Part shown: in pieces, positions 26,520-33,775 of the stretch
How the letters are laid out: every line of letters begins with the position of its first letter
How positions within the stretch are numbered: position 1 is the first letter of the stretch
DNA from: Bacteroidales bacterium
GTDB lineage: Bacteria; Bacteroidota; Bacteroidia; Bacteroidales; Marinilabiliaceae
Direction: 5' to 3'
Assembly (NCBI GenBank): GCA_024401365.1
Contig: JAKSLE010000004.1
Coordinates: forward strand, 1-64,000
DNA: 64,000 bases
Made by a program: the position numbers and the translations under genes
Notes under the pieces: model-generated
Told to the model about the DNA's origin: nothing
Seen by the model: the letters and a program-made list of their open reading frames with translations, nothing else
Database searches by the model: none

Positions 26520-26646
26520 CAGTGTATGTTTGTGTAATGAAATGTTGTGTCTGTTAAACGTTCCCATTATCTATGCGCTTGCAAAATTACAAAAGAAACA
26601 TAAGTACGCCTTGAAGATTAACATAAATAACATTTATTTACACTTA

Positions 26647-26683
26647 TAAAAAGAGAATCCCTGACCTCAATGAGACCAGGGAT
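26647..26683 (-). terminator. Intrinsic terminator downstream of rpmH
   Basis: On the minus strand ATCCCTG pairs with CAGGGAT and is followed by TCTTTTT. It lies about 95 bases past the rpmH stop codon. Confidence 0.7.
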
Positions 26684-26776
26684 AGATTCTTCTTGCATGA
26701 TTGCATAGGGCTTCTCAAAGATCCTACCGGTAAAGGAACTAAGGAACTCCGCTATACAAACGTAAGTGCGGACGGC

Positions 26777-26938
26777 TTAGTAAGCCTTACCGTGCTCCTC
26801 GTCAGAAACTGTGAGTTTCTTACGACCCTTTGCACGACGTGCTGCCAATACTCGGCGGCCATTAGCTGTTGCCATTCTCTGGCGGAAACCGTGCTTGTTA
26901 ATGCGCTTACGGTTTGATGGTTGAAATGTTCTTTTCAT
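26777..26938 (-). CDS. rpmH: 50S ribosomal protein L34
   Basis: A 53-residue basic protein beginning [18 protein letters not shown] and continuing [24 protein letters not shown], which is the L34 signature. It is a structural protein of the large ribosomal subunit. The bacterial neighbours rnpA and dnaA are not next to it here. A strong promoter lies 35 bases upstream and a terminator follows, so it is transcribed alone. Confidence 0.97.
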   Translation of the reverse strand: MKRTFQPSNRKRINKHGFRQRMATANGRRVLAARRAKGRKKLTVSDEEHGKAY

Positions 26939-26972
26939 TGCTATAGCTTGTTTTCAATCTTATTTCGGAGCG

Positions 26973-27003
26973 CAAAGGTAGTGAGTTTTTATCAACTATC
27001 AAA
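26973..27003 (-). promoter_or_regulatory. Bacteroidota-type promoter of rpmH
   Basis: On the minus strand TTTG (27000-27003) and TACCTTTG (26973-26980) are 19 bases apart, a full match to the consensus. Confidence 0.75.
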
Positions 27004-27156
27004 CCTTTGCGTGTAAAATTTACTTAATTCCCGTATTCGGCACGACGAACACGCATAGATAATCGGTCCACACTAGGCTTCAGCATGGAAAACGGTGCAA
27101 AAATAGGAGAAACGAAGAGAAGAGACGTATGATGAACCCATAAAAACAGCGAAAAG

Positions 27157-27567
27157 TCACCCACAGAGGTTAAGCAACTCAGCCCGATAATCGGAAACGC
27201 TGTCGAAATTGATCCAATAGAACATTTGCTGCTTATAGAAGAGGCGTTGATCCGGCCTTTGGGGATGCAGTTCGCGGAGCTGGTCGCCGTGCTGGAGGAG
27301 CAGTTTATAGTAATAAGACACGGCGGCGCGATAAGGGCCGAGGATGCGATGTTGGTGAGCATAACGACGCCAATGGCGGATACGGTTCCACTGCTGCATA
27401 TCATCCTTCGCCAAGCGCTGAGCATCGGCGAACATATCACGAGCACGACGCTGATTATCAGTCACATGCACCATGATGATATGATATCTCTTACCATATC
27501 GTTTGATATAAAAGCTACGACCATCGATGCGTGCGCGGGAGTCGTCCCTCATGGCTTTTCGAGCCAT
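27157..27567 (-). CDS. Basic conserved-looking protein of unknown function
   Basis: The start at 27567 gives a 136-residue Arg/Lys/Tyr-rich protein (MARKAMRDDSRARIDGRSFYIKRYGKRYH, then RRARDMFADAQRLAKDDMQQWNRIRHWRRYA). The pattern of basic and aromatic residues, with YRAAVSYYYKLLLQHGD, looks like a real folded protein and resembles uncharacterised Bacteroidales proteins I have only a vague memory of. Base composition is GC-richer than the flanks. Overlapping frames on both strands exist but have less protein-like content. Nucleic-acid binding is possible from the charge alone. Confidence 0.55.
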   Translation of the reverse strand: MARKAMRDDSRARIDGRSFYIKRYGKRYHIIMVHVTDNQRRARDMFADAQRLAKDDMQQWNRIRHWRRYAHQHRILGPYRAAVSYYYKLLLQHGDQLRELHPQRPDQRLFYKQQMFYWINFDSVSDYRAELLNLCG

Positions 27568-27744
27568 TGTAATATGTTTATGGAGGATAGATACTACAGC
27601 CATTATCTGTATCATGTGGTATAATGATGTGTACGATGTGCTCAGCAGATAGTTTCGGTTTGAACGTAATTTTTTAAAAATATTTAGCGATAAAGAATAA
27701 CACAGAGACAGTTGTCGTAGTGGCTCATATAATACGACTGTTTT

Positions 27745-27778
27745 TTTGCAATTATAACATGTACATTTAATACATTTG
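27745..27778 (+). promoter_or_regulatory. Probable promoter of the 361-residue unknown
   Basis: TTTG at 27745-27748 and TACATTTG at 27771-27778 with a 22-base spacer, 23 bases before the ATG at 27802. Confidence 0.6.
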
Positions 27779-27801
27779 CAAAGTACTAGTCAACAAAACA
27801 T

Positions 27802-28887
27802 ATGAAAAAAGCGCTACTGACATATATTTTGATTGTGTTAGGCAACATTTGCCATGCTCAAAGGTTCGATTATATAAAACATGACATTGAAGCTTTTTCC
27901 GTGTACGCTTACGGCGATACAGCAAATGGAATAATTCCCATTTACGAAATAATTGCTGTGGACCACAAAGACAGCATAACAGCCCAAAAGATAAACCGCC
28001 AACTACTTGACCATTGGGAACTTAATGACTACAAATCGCCTACAGAAGTGCCTATTGCCATTTTTCGAAACATTGAAGAACTAAGCCCTATACGATCCAT
28101 AGACAACGCCGTTGTTATCAATTATGAAATGTACGACAACACTGGTCTCAACTATACAGATACCCGCTTTTATGACCTTGATACAGGGACAGAACTAAAA
28201 GACACTACTATTCCTACGTATGCCTATTTCACTGAAGACGGTTACATTAAATGGCTCAATGACATGTGGCACGATTACGTTTTCGACTCATTGGACAAAG
28301 AGGGATACTTTAGCCATGGCAGAGAAGGCTATTACATTGACGACATAGAATATTTTGACAGATACAACAATGGCTGTTCACTATTCCACACAAACAACTC
28401 ATGGGAACCAGGTACACTTCACGTAAGCCTTGCAGATTGCTATATCAGATACCATTTATGCTGTTCTCCAAGCTACAGTCACCAATATACGTACGCCGAA
28501 ATAGAGCCACTCCTTTCTGAATTTGGCAAACAAATCCTTGCCCCTTCCTCCGAACCAATGAATGCAGTTGCCCACCTTCGTCACCAGTTATCCTGCCAAC
28601 CACTCATCAAAGAACATCTGTATGCCTATGTTAATCTTGACGGAGAAACTGCCATTATTTCCTTTAACATCAACAACGACAACATAACAGGAACTCTATA
28701 CCTAAAAAACACACCACTTTATCTACTAGAAGGGAAAGTCGCGACCAAATTCTTTCACAAGAACATAACTATAAAAACACTTCAAGGAGAACGTGTCGGT
28801 GTAATAAAAGAGCTTAGCTACAACCGAAAAGAAACCATATTCTACACTCCTCAAAAACATTCATTAAAAATAGAGTACGTTGAATAA
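27802..28887 (+). CDS. Secreted protein of unknown function (361 residues)
   Basis: A signal peptide (MKKALLTYILIVLGNICHAQ) precedes an acidic, Tyr/Asp/Asn-rich mature protein with no motif I can assign. Several Cys residues sit in the middle (NGCSLFH, DCYIRYHLCC). The gene is AT-rich compared with nearby housekeeping genes and has its own promoter. It stands in the patchy stretch between rpmH and the hexuronate genes, next to a relic of the uxaA 3' end, so it may be an acquired gene or the old neighbour of uxaA. Confidence 0.7.
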   Translation: MKKALLTYILIVLGNICHAQRFDYIKHDIEAFSVYAYGDTANGIIPIYEIIAVDHKDSITAQKINRQLLDHWELNDYKSPTEVPIAIFRNIEELSPIRSIDNAVVINYEMYDNTGLNYTDTRFYDLDTGTELKDTTIPTYAYFTEDGYIKWLNDMWHDYVFDSLDKEGYFSHGREGYYIDDIEYFDRYNNGCSLFHTNNSWEPGTLHVSLADCYIRYHLCCSPSYSHQYTYAEIEPLLSEFGKQILAPSSEPMNAVAHLRHQLSCQPLIKEHLYAYVNLDGETAIISFNINNDNITGTLYLKNTPLYLLEGKVATKFFHKNITIKTLQGERVGVIKELSYNRKETIFYTPQKHSLKIEYVE

Positions 28888-28938
28888 ACTGAGAAGATCA
28901 TTCACGTTCAGCGTAGGACCATGCTGGCAAACAAAAAA

Positions 28939-29059
28939 CAGGGGCGAGTCGGCATGACCCATCCCTGCATCAATAAATATTATATGACTACTACCGAGGC
29001 TAATGGAAGCCACCGGAGTGTTTTGTATAAGATTATAATGTAACGCCAGTCTTGAAGAT
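28939..29059 (-). pseudogene. Relic of a uxaA 3' end with its downstream hairpin
   Basis: At 29033-29059 the minus strand reads I-F-K-T-G-V-T-L-stop, the same eight residues that end the intact uxaA, but with synonymous codon differences (ACT for ACC, TTA for TTG). At 28939-28967 lies a diverged copy of the hairpin found just after the intact uxaA (29869-29899). The spacing between stop and hairpin is nearly the same in both places (66 and 60 bases). So this is a colinear duplicate of the gene end, not chance. Confidence 0.75.
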
Positions 29060-29060
29060 T

Positions 29061-29281
29061 ATGAAAAATGTATTGGAGGAATGGGTTGATTGTAATACAA
29101 AAAGCTTGAAATATTTATGGCGTTAAAAGAAAATTTCTGTAATTTGGTCTTCAGTAATCAAAGCGAGAATTGTTTTGTTGGTTTTTAAAGGTACTTAAAT
29201 CTGCAACAATCCTTGCAATTATTGCTATAATAATTGAGTAAAAAATAGATTCGTCGAACTTACATAAATTAATCACAAACG
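29061..29281. other. Short gene-free AT-rich stretch
   Basis: Between the uxaA relic and the DUF4160 gene I see no frame or motif I can support. It is AT-rich and may be decayed coding sequence. Confidence 0.4.
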
Positions 29282-29572
29282 ATGCCCAAGGTATTGCTCT
29301 ACATAACTGCCAAATTATTTTGGATATTCTTGTTCTACAATAAGGATTTCAACGAGAATCGGGCTCATGTTCACGTGGGTAAGCGAGACACACAGAATCT
29401 ATGTAAAATATGGTTGGAACCGAAGGTAGAAATAGCAAAGCTAGGCGACCTCACAGACGCTCAGGGCAAAGAGGTTTTAGCCTTGACTGAGACATACAAA
29501 GACAAGTTGCTTGCCCAATGGAAGAACTTCAAAGAAGGGAAAGCATTACGAATCATTAAAGTTAAGAAATAA
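29282..29572 (+). CDS. DUF4160 domain protein
   Basis: A 96-residue protein with the DUF4160 pattern: MPKVLLY at the start, FLFYNKDFNENRAHVHVGKR (the conserved HxHV) and KIWLEPKVEIA. It ends in a basic Lys-rich tail. DUF4160 genes are often found next to DUF2442 genes, and such pairs have been suspected to be toxin-antitoxin-like, but I know of no proven activity. The stop codon is separated by one base from the start of the DUF2442 gene. Confidence 0.8.
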   Translation: MPKVLLYITAKLFWIFLFYNKDFNENRAHVHVGKRDTQNLCKIWLEPKVEIAKLGDLTDAQGKEVLALTETYKDKLLAQWKNFKEGKALRIIKVKK

Positions 29573-29573
29573 T

Positions 29574-29840
29574 ATGTTCACCAAAGAAGGATATTGGAAT
29601 GTGGTACCACAGATAAAATCTGTGTTGTTCCCAACGCGCGGCAAGTGGCAGGTTGACCTTGTAGATGGTCGTAGTGTTGTCATGCCCATTAGTGCCTTCC
29701 CTTGTCTAAAAAAGGTGCCTGTACGTGAACGTCCGCAATGGTATCTGATGGGAGGTGGTGTGACATGGGATTCATGTCCCGAGGTCATACATGTCGAGCA
29801 GATATTAGGCGATTATCAGAAATATGGTCATGAGGCATAA
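29574..29840 (+). CDS. DUF2442 domain protein
   Basis: An 88-residue protein starting MFTKEGYWNVVPQIKSV. It contains VDLVDGRSVVMPISAFPCL, RPQWYLMGGGVTWDSCPE and the DUF2442 ending with VEQILGDY. The start at 29574 is chosen because it follows the DUF4160 stop after one base and begins where the family begins. Together with DUF4160 it forms a two-gene unit facing the 3' end of uxaA. Confidence 0.85.
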   Translation: MFTKEGYWNVVPQIKSVLFPTRGKWQVDLVDGRSVVMPISAFPCLKKVPVRERPQWYLMGGGVTWDSCPEVIHVEQILGDYQKYGHEA

Positions 29841-29868
29841 TATTAGAAGGGATGAATTTATAATAAGA

Positions 29869-29899
29869 CAGGGACGAGTCGGCAAGACTCATCCCTGTT
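29869..29899. terminator. Hairpin between DUF2442 and uxaA
   Basis: ACAGGGACGAGTC pairs with GACTCATCCCTGT around GGCAA, a 13-bp stem with one mismatch. There is no long T-run on either side, so it may be a weak bidirectional terminator or an RNA-stability element. A diverged copy is at 28939-28967. Confidence 0.6.
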
Positions 29900-29942
29900 C
29901 TCAATAGATATATAACCATGCCCGTGGTATGAAGGTCACGAA

Positions 29943-29953
29943 GGGGGGGGGGG
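29943..29953 (+). repeat. Homopolymer of 11 G
   Basis: An uninterrupted G11 run lies 6 bases downstream of the uxaA stop codon, in the 3' untranslated region. It is absent from the duplicate gene end at 28939-29059. Confidence 0.85.
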
Positions 29954-29959
29954 AGCAGA

Positions 29960-31456
29960 TTACAATGTAACGCCGGTCTTGAAGATAGCTATTTCGCGGT
30001 AGCCCTTCTTCTCGTTATTGACCTTTTCGCCCGAAGCCACACTGATGATATAATCTGCAAATCGCTGATGGACAGCAGCCATAGGCTCATCTTCCACTAA
30101 AACACCTGCATTAAAGTCGATCCATGTCGGCTTATTCTTTGCCAGTGTCGAATTAGTAGAGATTTTCATCGTAGGCACAAAGGTACCGAATGGCGTACCG
30201 CGGCCAGTGGTAAAGAGTATTATCTGACATCCAGCGGCTGCAAGTGCCGTAGCAGCTACTAGGTCGTTGCCTGGAGCCTCAAGAAGATTGAGTCCGCACT
30301 TCTCTATACGGTCGCCATAACGGAGGACAGCGCGAACGATAGACTTACCACACTTCTGGGTACAACCGAGAGCCTTCTCCTCGAGAGTAGAGATACCACC
30401 AGCCTTATTACCTGGCGATGGATTCTCTCCCACCGGCTCTCCATGACTGAGGAAGTAATTCTTGAAGTCGTTGATAAGGGCAACCGTCTCATCAAATCGC
30501 TCCTTATTCTCACAACGATTCATAAGTATTGTCTCTGCACCAAACATCTCTGGCACTTCGGTAAGAACAGAAACTCCACCTTGAGAAACAATAAAATCAG
30601 AGAATACTCCAAGAAGCGGATTGGCTGTGATGCCCGAGAATCCATCAGACCCTCCACACTTAAGGCCTACCTTAAGTTTAGAAAGAGGCACATCTACTCT
30701 GACATCTTTCTTGGCTTGTTCGTATAGCTCGCGGGCTATAGCAAGGCCTGTAGGCACCTCATCGCCTTCAACCTTCTGCGCTACCATGAATTTCACACGC
30801 GACTCATCAAATTCTCCACAGAAATCTCTGAAGACATCGGGCTGATTGTTCTCGCAACCAAGGCCAACAATGAGTATACCTCCAGCATTGGGGTGGTGAA
30901 CCATGTTTCGAAGAACTTTCTTGGTGTTCTCATGGTCTTCGCCCAACTGTGAGCAACCGTAGTTGTGTGGAAATGCTACAATAGCATCTACCCCTTCACC
31001 CCCGTTAGTTTCACTCTTCAGCGCATCAACAATCTGATTTACTATGCCGTTGACACAGCCAACTGTAGGTATGACCCAAATCTCATTACGTACGCCTACA
31101 TTGCCATTCTTACGAAGATAGCCTTTGAATGTCAACTGTTTTTCTGCCGCAGGAAGTTCAACTAATTTAGGCTCGTATGTATAATCGAGCAACCCCGCCA
31201 GATTGGTCTTTATATTTGTATCCGACATCCACTGCCCTTGCTTAGCATCTACTAGGGAATGACCTATCGGATAACCGTATTTAATCACATTCTGCCCCTC
31301 CTTAATATCTACGAGAGCAAATTTGTGACCTACTGGAATATCTTCCACGATAGTGATATTCTCGCCATCTACGACTACCGACTCTCCTTTTGACAGTGCG
31401 CTGATAGCTACAGCCACATTATCGTCAGGATTTATCTTCAAATATTTAGTTGCCAT
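29960..31456 (-). CDS. uxaA: Altronate dehydratase
   Basis: Removes water from D-altronate to give 2-keto-3-deoxygluconate in galacturonate breakdown. The 498-residue protein has an N-terminal SAF domain (about residues 5-80) joined to the larger catalytic UxaA domain, which carries GYLRKNGNVGVRNEIWVIPTVGCVN, KCGGSDGFSGITANP and the Cys-containing EKALGCTQKCGKS stretch. This full-length fused form matches E. coli UxaA. It is the last gene of the leftward hexuronate operon, 152 bases after kdgA. Confidence 0.94.
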   Translation of the reverse strand: MATKYLKINPDDNVAVAISALSKGESVVVDGENITIVEDIPVGHKFALVDIKEGQNVIKYGYPIGHSLVDAKQGQWMSDTNIKTNLAGLLDYTYEPKLVELPAAEKQLTFKGYLRKNGNVGVRNEIWVIPTVGCVNGIVNQIVDALKSETNGGEGVDAIVAFPHNYGCSQLGEDHENTKKVLRNMVHHPNAGGILIVGLGCENNQPDVFRDFCGEFDESRVKFMVAQKVEGDEVPTGLAIARELYEQAKKDVRVDVPLSKLKVGLKCGGSDGFSGITANPLLGVFSDFIVSQGGVSVLTEVPEMFGAETILMNRCENKERFDETVALINDFKNYFLSHGEPVGENPSPGNKAGGISTLEEKALGCTQKCGKSIVRAVLRYGDRIEKCGLNLLEAPGNDLVAATALAAAGCQIILFTTGRGTPFGTFVPTMKISTNSTLAKNKPTWIDFNAGVLVEDEPMAAVHQRFADYIISVASGEKVNNEKKGYREIAIFKTGVTL

Positions 31457-31505
31457 GTTAACGCCTAAAAAATTATTGAAACAGTATTTTGTGCCTTGAA
31501 TAGAA

Positions 31506-31546
31506 AATTGGTGCCACCATAATTTATTGTATTGGCGACACCAATT
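31506..31546. other. Inverted repeat between kdgA and uxaA
   Basis: AATTGGTG at 31506-31513 and CACCAATT at 31539-31546 are perfect inverted copies separated by 25 AT-rich bases. It could fold in the RNA between the two genes as a stability or partial-termination element, or mark an operator. Confidence 0.5.
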
Positions 31547-31608
31547 GTATGTGCTTGATACACGTACAAATCACAAAACACAAAACATTCTTTTATTCAG
31601 GAAGGGAC

Positions 31609-32277
31609 TTAACCCTTAATCTCTTTAATCCAAGCAATGCAATCCTTGCTGATATTTGTGATGTAAGCCCAATCCTCAGCAGCGATCTTCTCCTTAGGGA
31701 ATAGCTTAGAACCCATACCCACGCAGAATACGCCAGCCTTGAACCACTTCTCAAGATTCTCCTTCTCAGGAGCGACACCACCTGTAACCATGATTTTCGA
31801 CCAAGGCATAGGAGCAAGCACACCCTTGATAAGGTTAGCTCCTACCACATCACCTGGGAATACCTTAGTGAAGTCACAACCAAGTTCCTGTGCCTTGCCA
31901 ATCTCCGAAGGGGTAAGACAACCTGGACAGTATGTTACACAACGACGGTTACATACCGGTGCTATATCTTCGTTGAAGAGAGGTCCAACAACAAAGTTGG
32001 CACCAAGTTGTAGATACATAGCAGCTGTAGGTGCATCAACGATAGAACCAATACCGAGAGCCAACTCAGGGCACTCCTTGTCGGCCCACTTTACGAGTTC
32101 AGCGAAAACCTCCTGAGCAAAATCTCCTCGGTTTGTAAACTCAAAAGCTCGAACACCACCATCGTAGCATGCCTTTACAACTTTCTTTGCTATCTCTACA
32201 TTCTTGTGGTAGAATACTGGTACCATACCTGTGGCACCTATCTTATTCATTACGGATGTCTTATCGAATTTTGCCAT
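31609..32277 (-). CDS. kdgA: 2-keto-3-deoxy-6-phosphogluconate aldolase
   Basis: Splits KDPG to pyruvate and glyceraldehyde-3-phosphate, the last step of the hexuronate route. The 222 residues form the small class I aldolase barrel: MVPVFYHK, RAFEFTNRGDF with the active-site Glu, CDFTKVFPGD with the Schiff-base Lys, and KIMVTGGVAP. The start is taken at ATG 32277. A GTG three codons further up lies at the edge of the C/G-rich palindrome and is unlikely. The gene follows the DUF559 insert inside the operon. Confidence 0.93.
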   Translation of the reverse strand: MAKFDKTSVMNKIGATGMVPVFYHKNVEIAKKVVKACYDGGVRAFEFTNRGDFAQEVFAELVKWADKECPELALGIGSIVDAPTAAMYLQLGANFVVGPLFNEDIAPVCNRRCVTYCPGCLTPSEIGKAQELGCDFTKVFPGDVVGANLIKGVLAPMPWSKIMVTGGVAPEKENLEKWFKAGVFCVGMGSKLFPKEKIAAEDWAYITNISKDCIAWIKEIKG

Positions 32278-32280
32278 AAG

Positions 32281-32320
32281 CCTCACCCCCCGACCCCCTC
32301 CCCCAAAGGGAGGGGGAGGT
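32281..32320. repeat. C/G-rich palindromic repeat beside the DUF559 gene
   Basis: CCCCCTCCC (32294-32302) pairs perfectly with GGGAGGGGG (32308-32316) around CCAAA, preceded by CTCACCCCCCGA. From general knowledge, this sequence type (CCTCACCCCC, then GACCCCCTC, a short spacer and the mirrored G-run) recurs in many Bacteroidota genomes, often near DUF559 genes. It fills the space between the DUF559 stop codon and the kdgA start. Confidence 0.75.
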
Positions 32321-32330
32321 CTAGCGGGAT

Positions 32331-32708
32331 TTATTTTGATAGATTATTACTAATTACTTGAATTACTTTTTGGGGATTGAACATTACCTCCCCGTTAGAG
32401 AATCTGATTACAGAATAACCATGAGATTCAAGATACCGAGTACGGATCTGATCTTGCTCCTGTTGTTCTGGGGTATTGTGATATCCTCCATCCACCTCTA
32501 TAACTAAAAGAGATTTAAGACAGACGAAATCAACGATACACTCACCTATAATATGTTGTCTTCTAAATCTGACTCCCTTAAAAGACTCCCTCAAGATACC
32601 CCACATAGCTAATTCTGCATCAGTCGGATTCTTGCGGTGATCCCTTGCGTTTTTCTTCAAGAGTTCATAAGAAACGGATTCGGCAGTCTGATATTTAGGA
32701 CATTCCAT
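32331..32708 (-). CDS. DUF559 (restriction-endonuclease-like fold) protein
   Basis: A 125-residue protein of the DUF559 family, which belongs to the Vsr/PD-(D/E)xK-like nuclease fold group. Motifs: NPTDAELAMWGILRE, FRRQHIIGECIVDFVCLKSLLVIEVDGGYH (the GxxxxDFxC...IEVDG core holds the likely metal-binding Asp and Glu) and RTRYLESHGYSVIRFSN. It begins 6 bases after kdgK and lies between kdgK and kdgA, where it has no obvious metabolic job. The adjacent palindrome suggests that the two moved in together. Nuclease activity is inferred, not shown. Confidence 0.88.
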   Translation of the reverse strand: MECPKYQTAESVSYELLKKNARDHRKNPTDAELAMWGILRESFKGVRFRRQHIIGECIVDFVCLKSLLVIEVDGGYHNTPEQQEQDQIRTRYLESHGYSVIRFSNGEVMFNPQKVIQVISNNLSK

Positions 32709-32714
32709 ATATTA

Positions 32715-33737
32715 CTAGCGTTGTACGCGGCCGTTTGCTGCGCCACCGGCGAGGGCTTCTACCTCTTCTGCGGATACTAGGTTGAAGTCGCCTGGTACTG
32801 TGTGCTTGAGAGCAGATGCTGCTACTGCGAACTCGAGAGCCTCGCCCTGGGTCTTTTTAGTGAGGAGGCCGTGGATGAGACCGCCAGAGAAAGAGTCGCC
32901 ACCACCGACGCGGTCGATGATAGGGTTGATCTCATAGCGCTTAGACTGATAGAACTCCTTGCCGTCGTATATCATGGCCTTCCATCCATTGAATGTTGCA
33001 GAGTACGACTCACGAAGTGTAGAGACTACATACTTGAAGTCAAATTCCTTCATCATAGCCTGGAAGATACCCTTATATCCCTCAGCATCTGTAGAACCTC
33101 CCTCTACATCAGCATCTGGCTTGAAGCCAAGACAAAGTTCAGCATCCTCCTCATTACCTATACATACGTCTACATACTTCATAAGTGGGCGCATAATAGA
33201 TATTGCCTTCTCCGATGTCCAAAGTTTCTTACGGAAGTTGAGGTCAACCGAAACCGTAACACCATGACGCTTAGCAGCCTCACAAGCAAGCTTAGTAAGT
33301 TCTGCTGCCTTGTCAGAAATAGCAGGAGTAATACCCGACCAGTGGAACCACTGAGCACCCTCCATAATCTTATCGAAATCGAAATCAGCTGGAGTAGCCT
33401 CAGCAATCGACGAATTCGCACGATCGTATATTACCTTTGATGGGCGCATAGATGCACCTGTCTCACAGTAGTAAAGTCCTACACGATCACCACCACGAGC
33501 AATGAAATCAGTATTTACGCCATAACGACGGAGAGCATTGAGAGCTATCTGACCAATTTCATGCTTAGGAAGCTTTGACACAAAGTATGCATCGTGACCA
33601 TAGTTGGCACAGCTTACAGCTACATTAGCCTCGCCACCGCCAGGGATAATCTTAAATGAATCTGTCTCTACGAAACGGTGTGTACCTTCTGGTGAAAGGC
33701 GAAGCATAATCTCGCCAAGTGTTACAATCTTTGCCAT
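32715..33737 (-). CDS. kdgK: 2-keto-3-deoxygluconate kinase (PfkB family)
   Basis: Phosphorylates KDG to KDPG with ATP. The 340-residue sequence has the PfkB N-terminal signature (GGGEANVAVSCANYG) and the C-terminal signature RVGGGDSFSGGLIHG with the catalytic Asp. The substrate call rests on the family likeness and on its position between uxaC and kdgA. An Ala/Gly-rich C-terminal tail (AGGAANGRVQR) is slightly longer than usual. It is second in the leftward operon, 38 bases after uxaC. Confidence 0.9.
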   Translation of the reverse strand: MAKIVTLGEIMLRLSPEGTHRFVETDSFKIIPGGGEANVAVSCANYGHDAYFVSKLPKHEIGQIALNALRRYGVNTDFIARGGDRVGLYYCETGASMRPSKVIYDRANSSIAEATPADFDFDKIMEGAQWFHWSGITPAISDKAAELTKLACEAAKRHGVTVSVDLNFRKKLWTSEKAISIMRPLMKYVDVCIGNEEDAELCLGFKPDADVEGGSTDAEGYKGIFQAMMKEFDFKYVVSTLRESYSATFNGWKAMIYDGKEFYQSKRYEINPIIDRVGGGDSFSGGLIHGLLTKKTQGEALEFAVAASALKHTVPGDFNLVSAEEVEALAGGAANGRVQR

Positions 33738-33775
33738 ATAATATTGTTATCTGTATTCGATTAAACTGTTTCTTA

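Noticed and set aside
26693-26917. A 74-codon plus-strand frame over rpmH
   Set aside because: Antisense to ribosomal protein L34.
27226-27624. A 132-codon plus-strand frame opposite the basic unknown protein
   Set aside because: The minus-strand frame has far more protein-like composition and a sensible start; the plus frame is probably a shadow.
30304-31165. Open frames opposite uxaA on the plus strand
   Set aside because: Shadows of a well-supported gene.
32277-32286. GTG at 32286 as the kdgA start
   Set aside because: It overlaps the C/G-rich palindrome; the ATG at 32277 begins at the usual family start.
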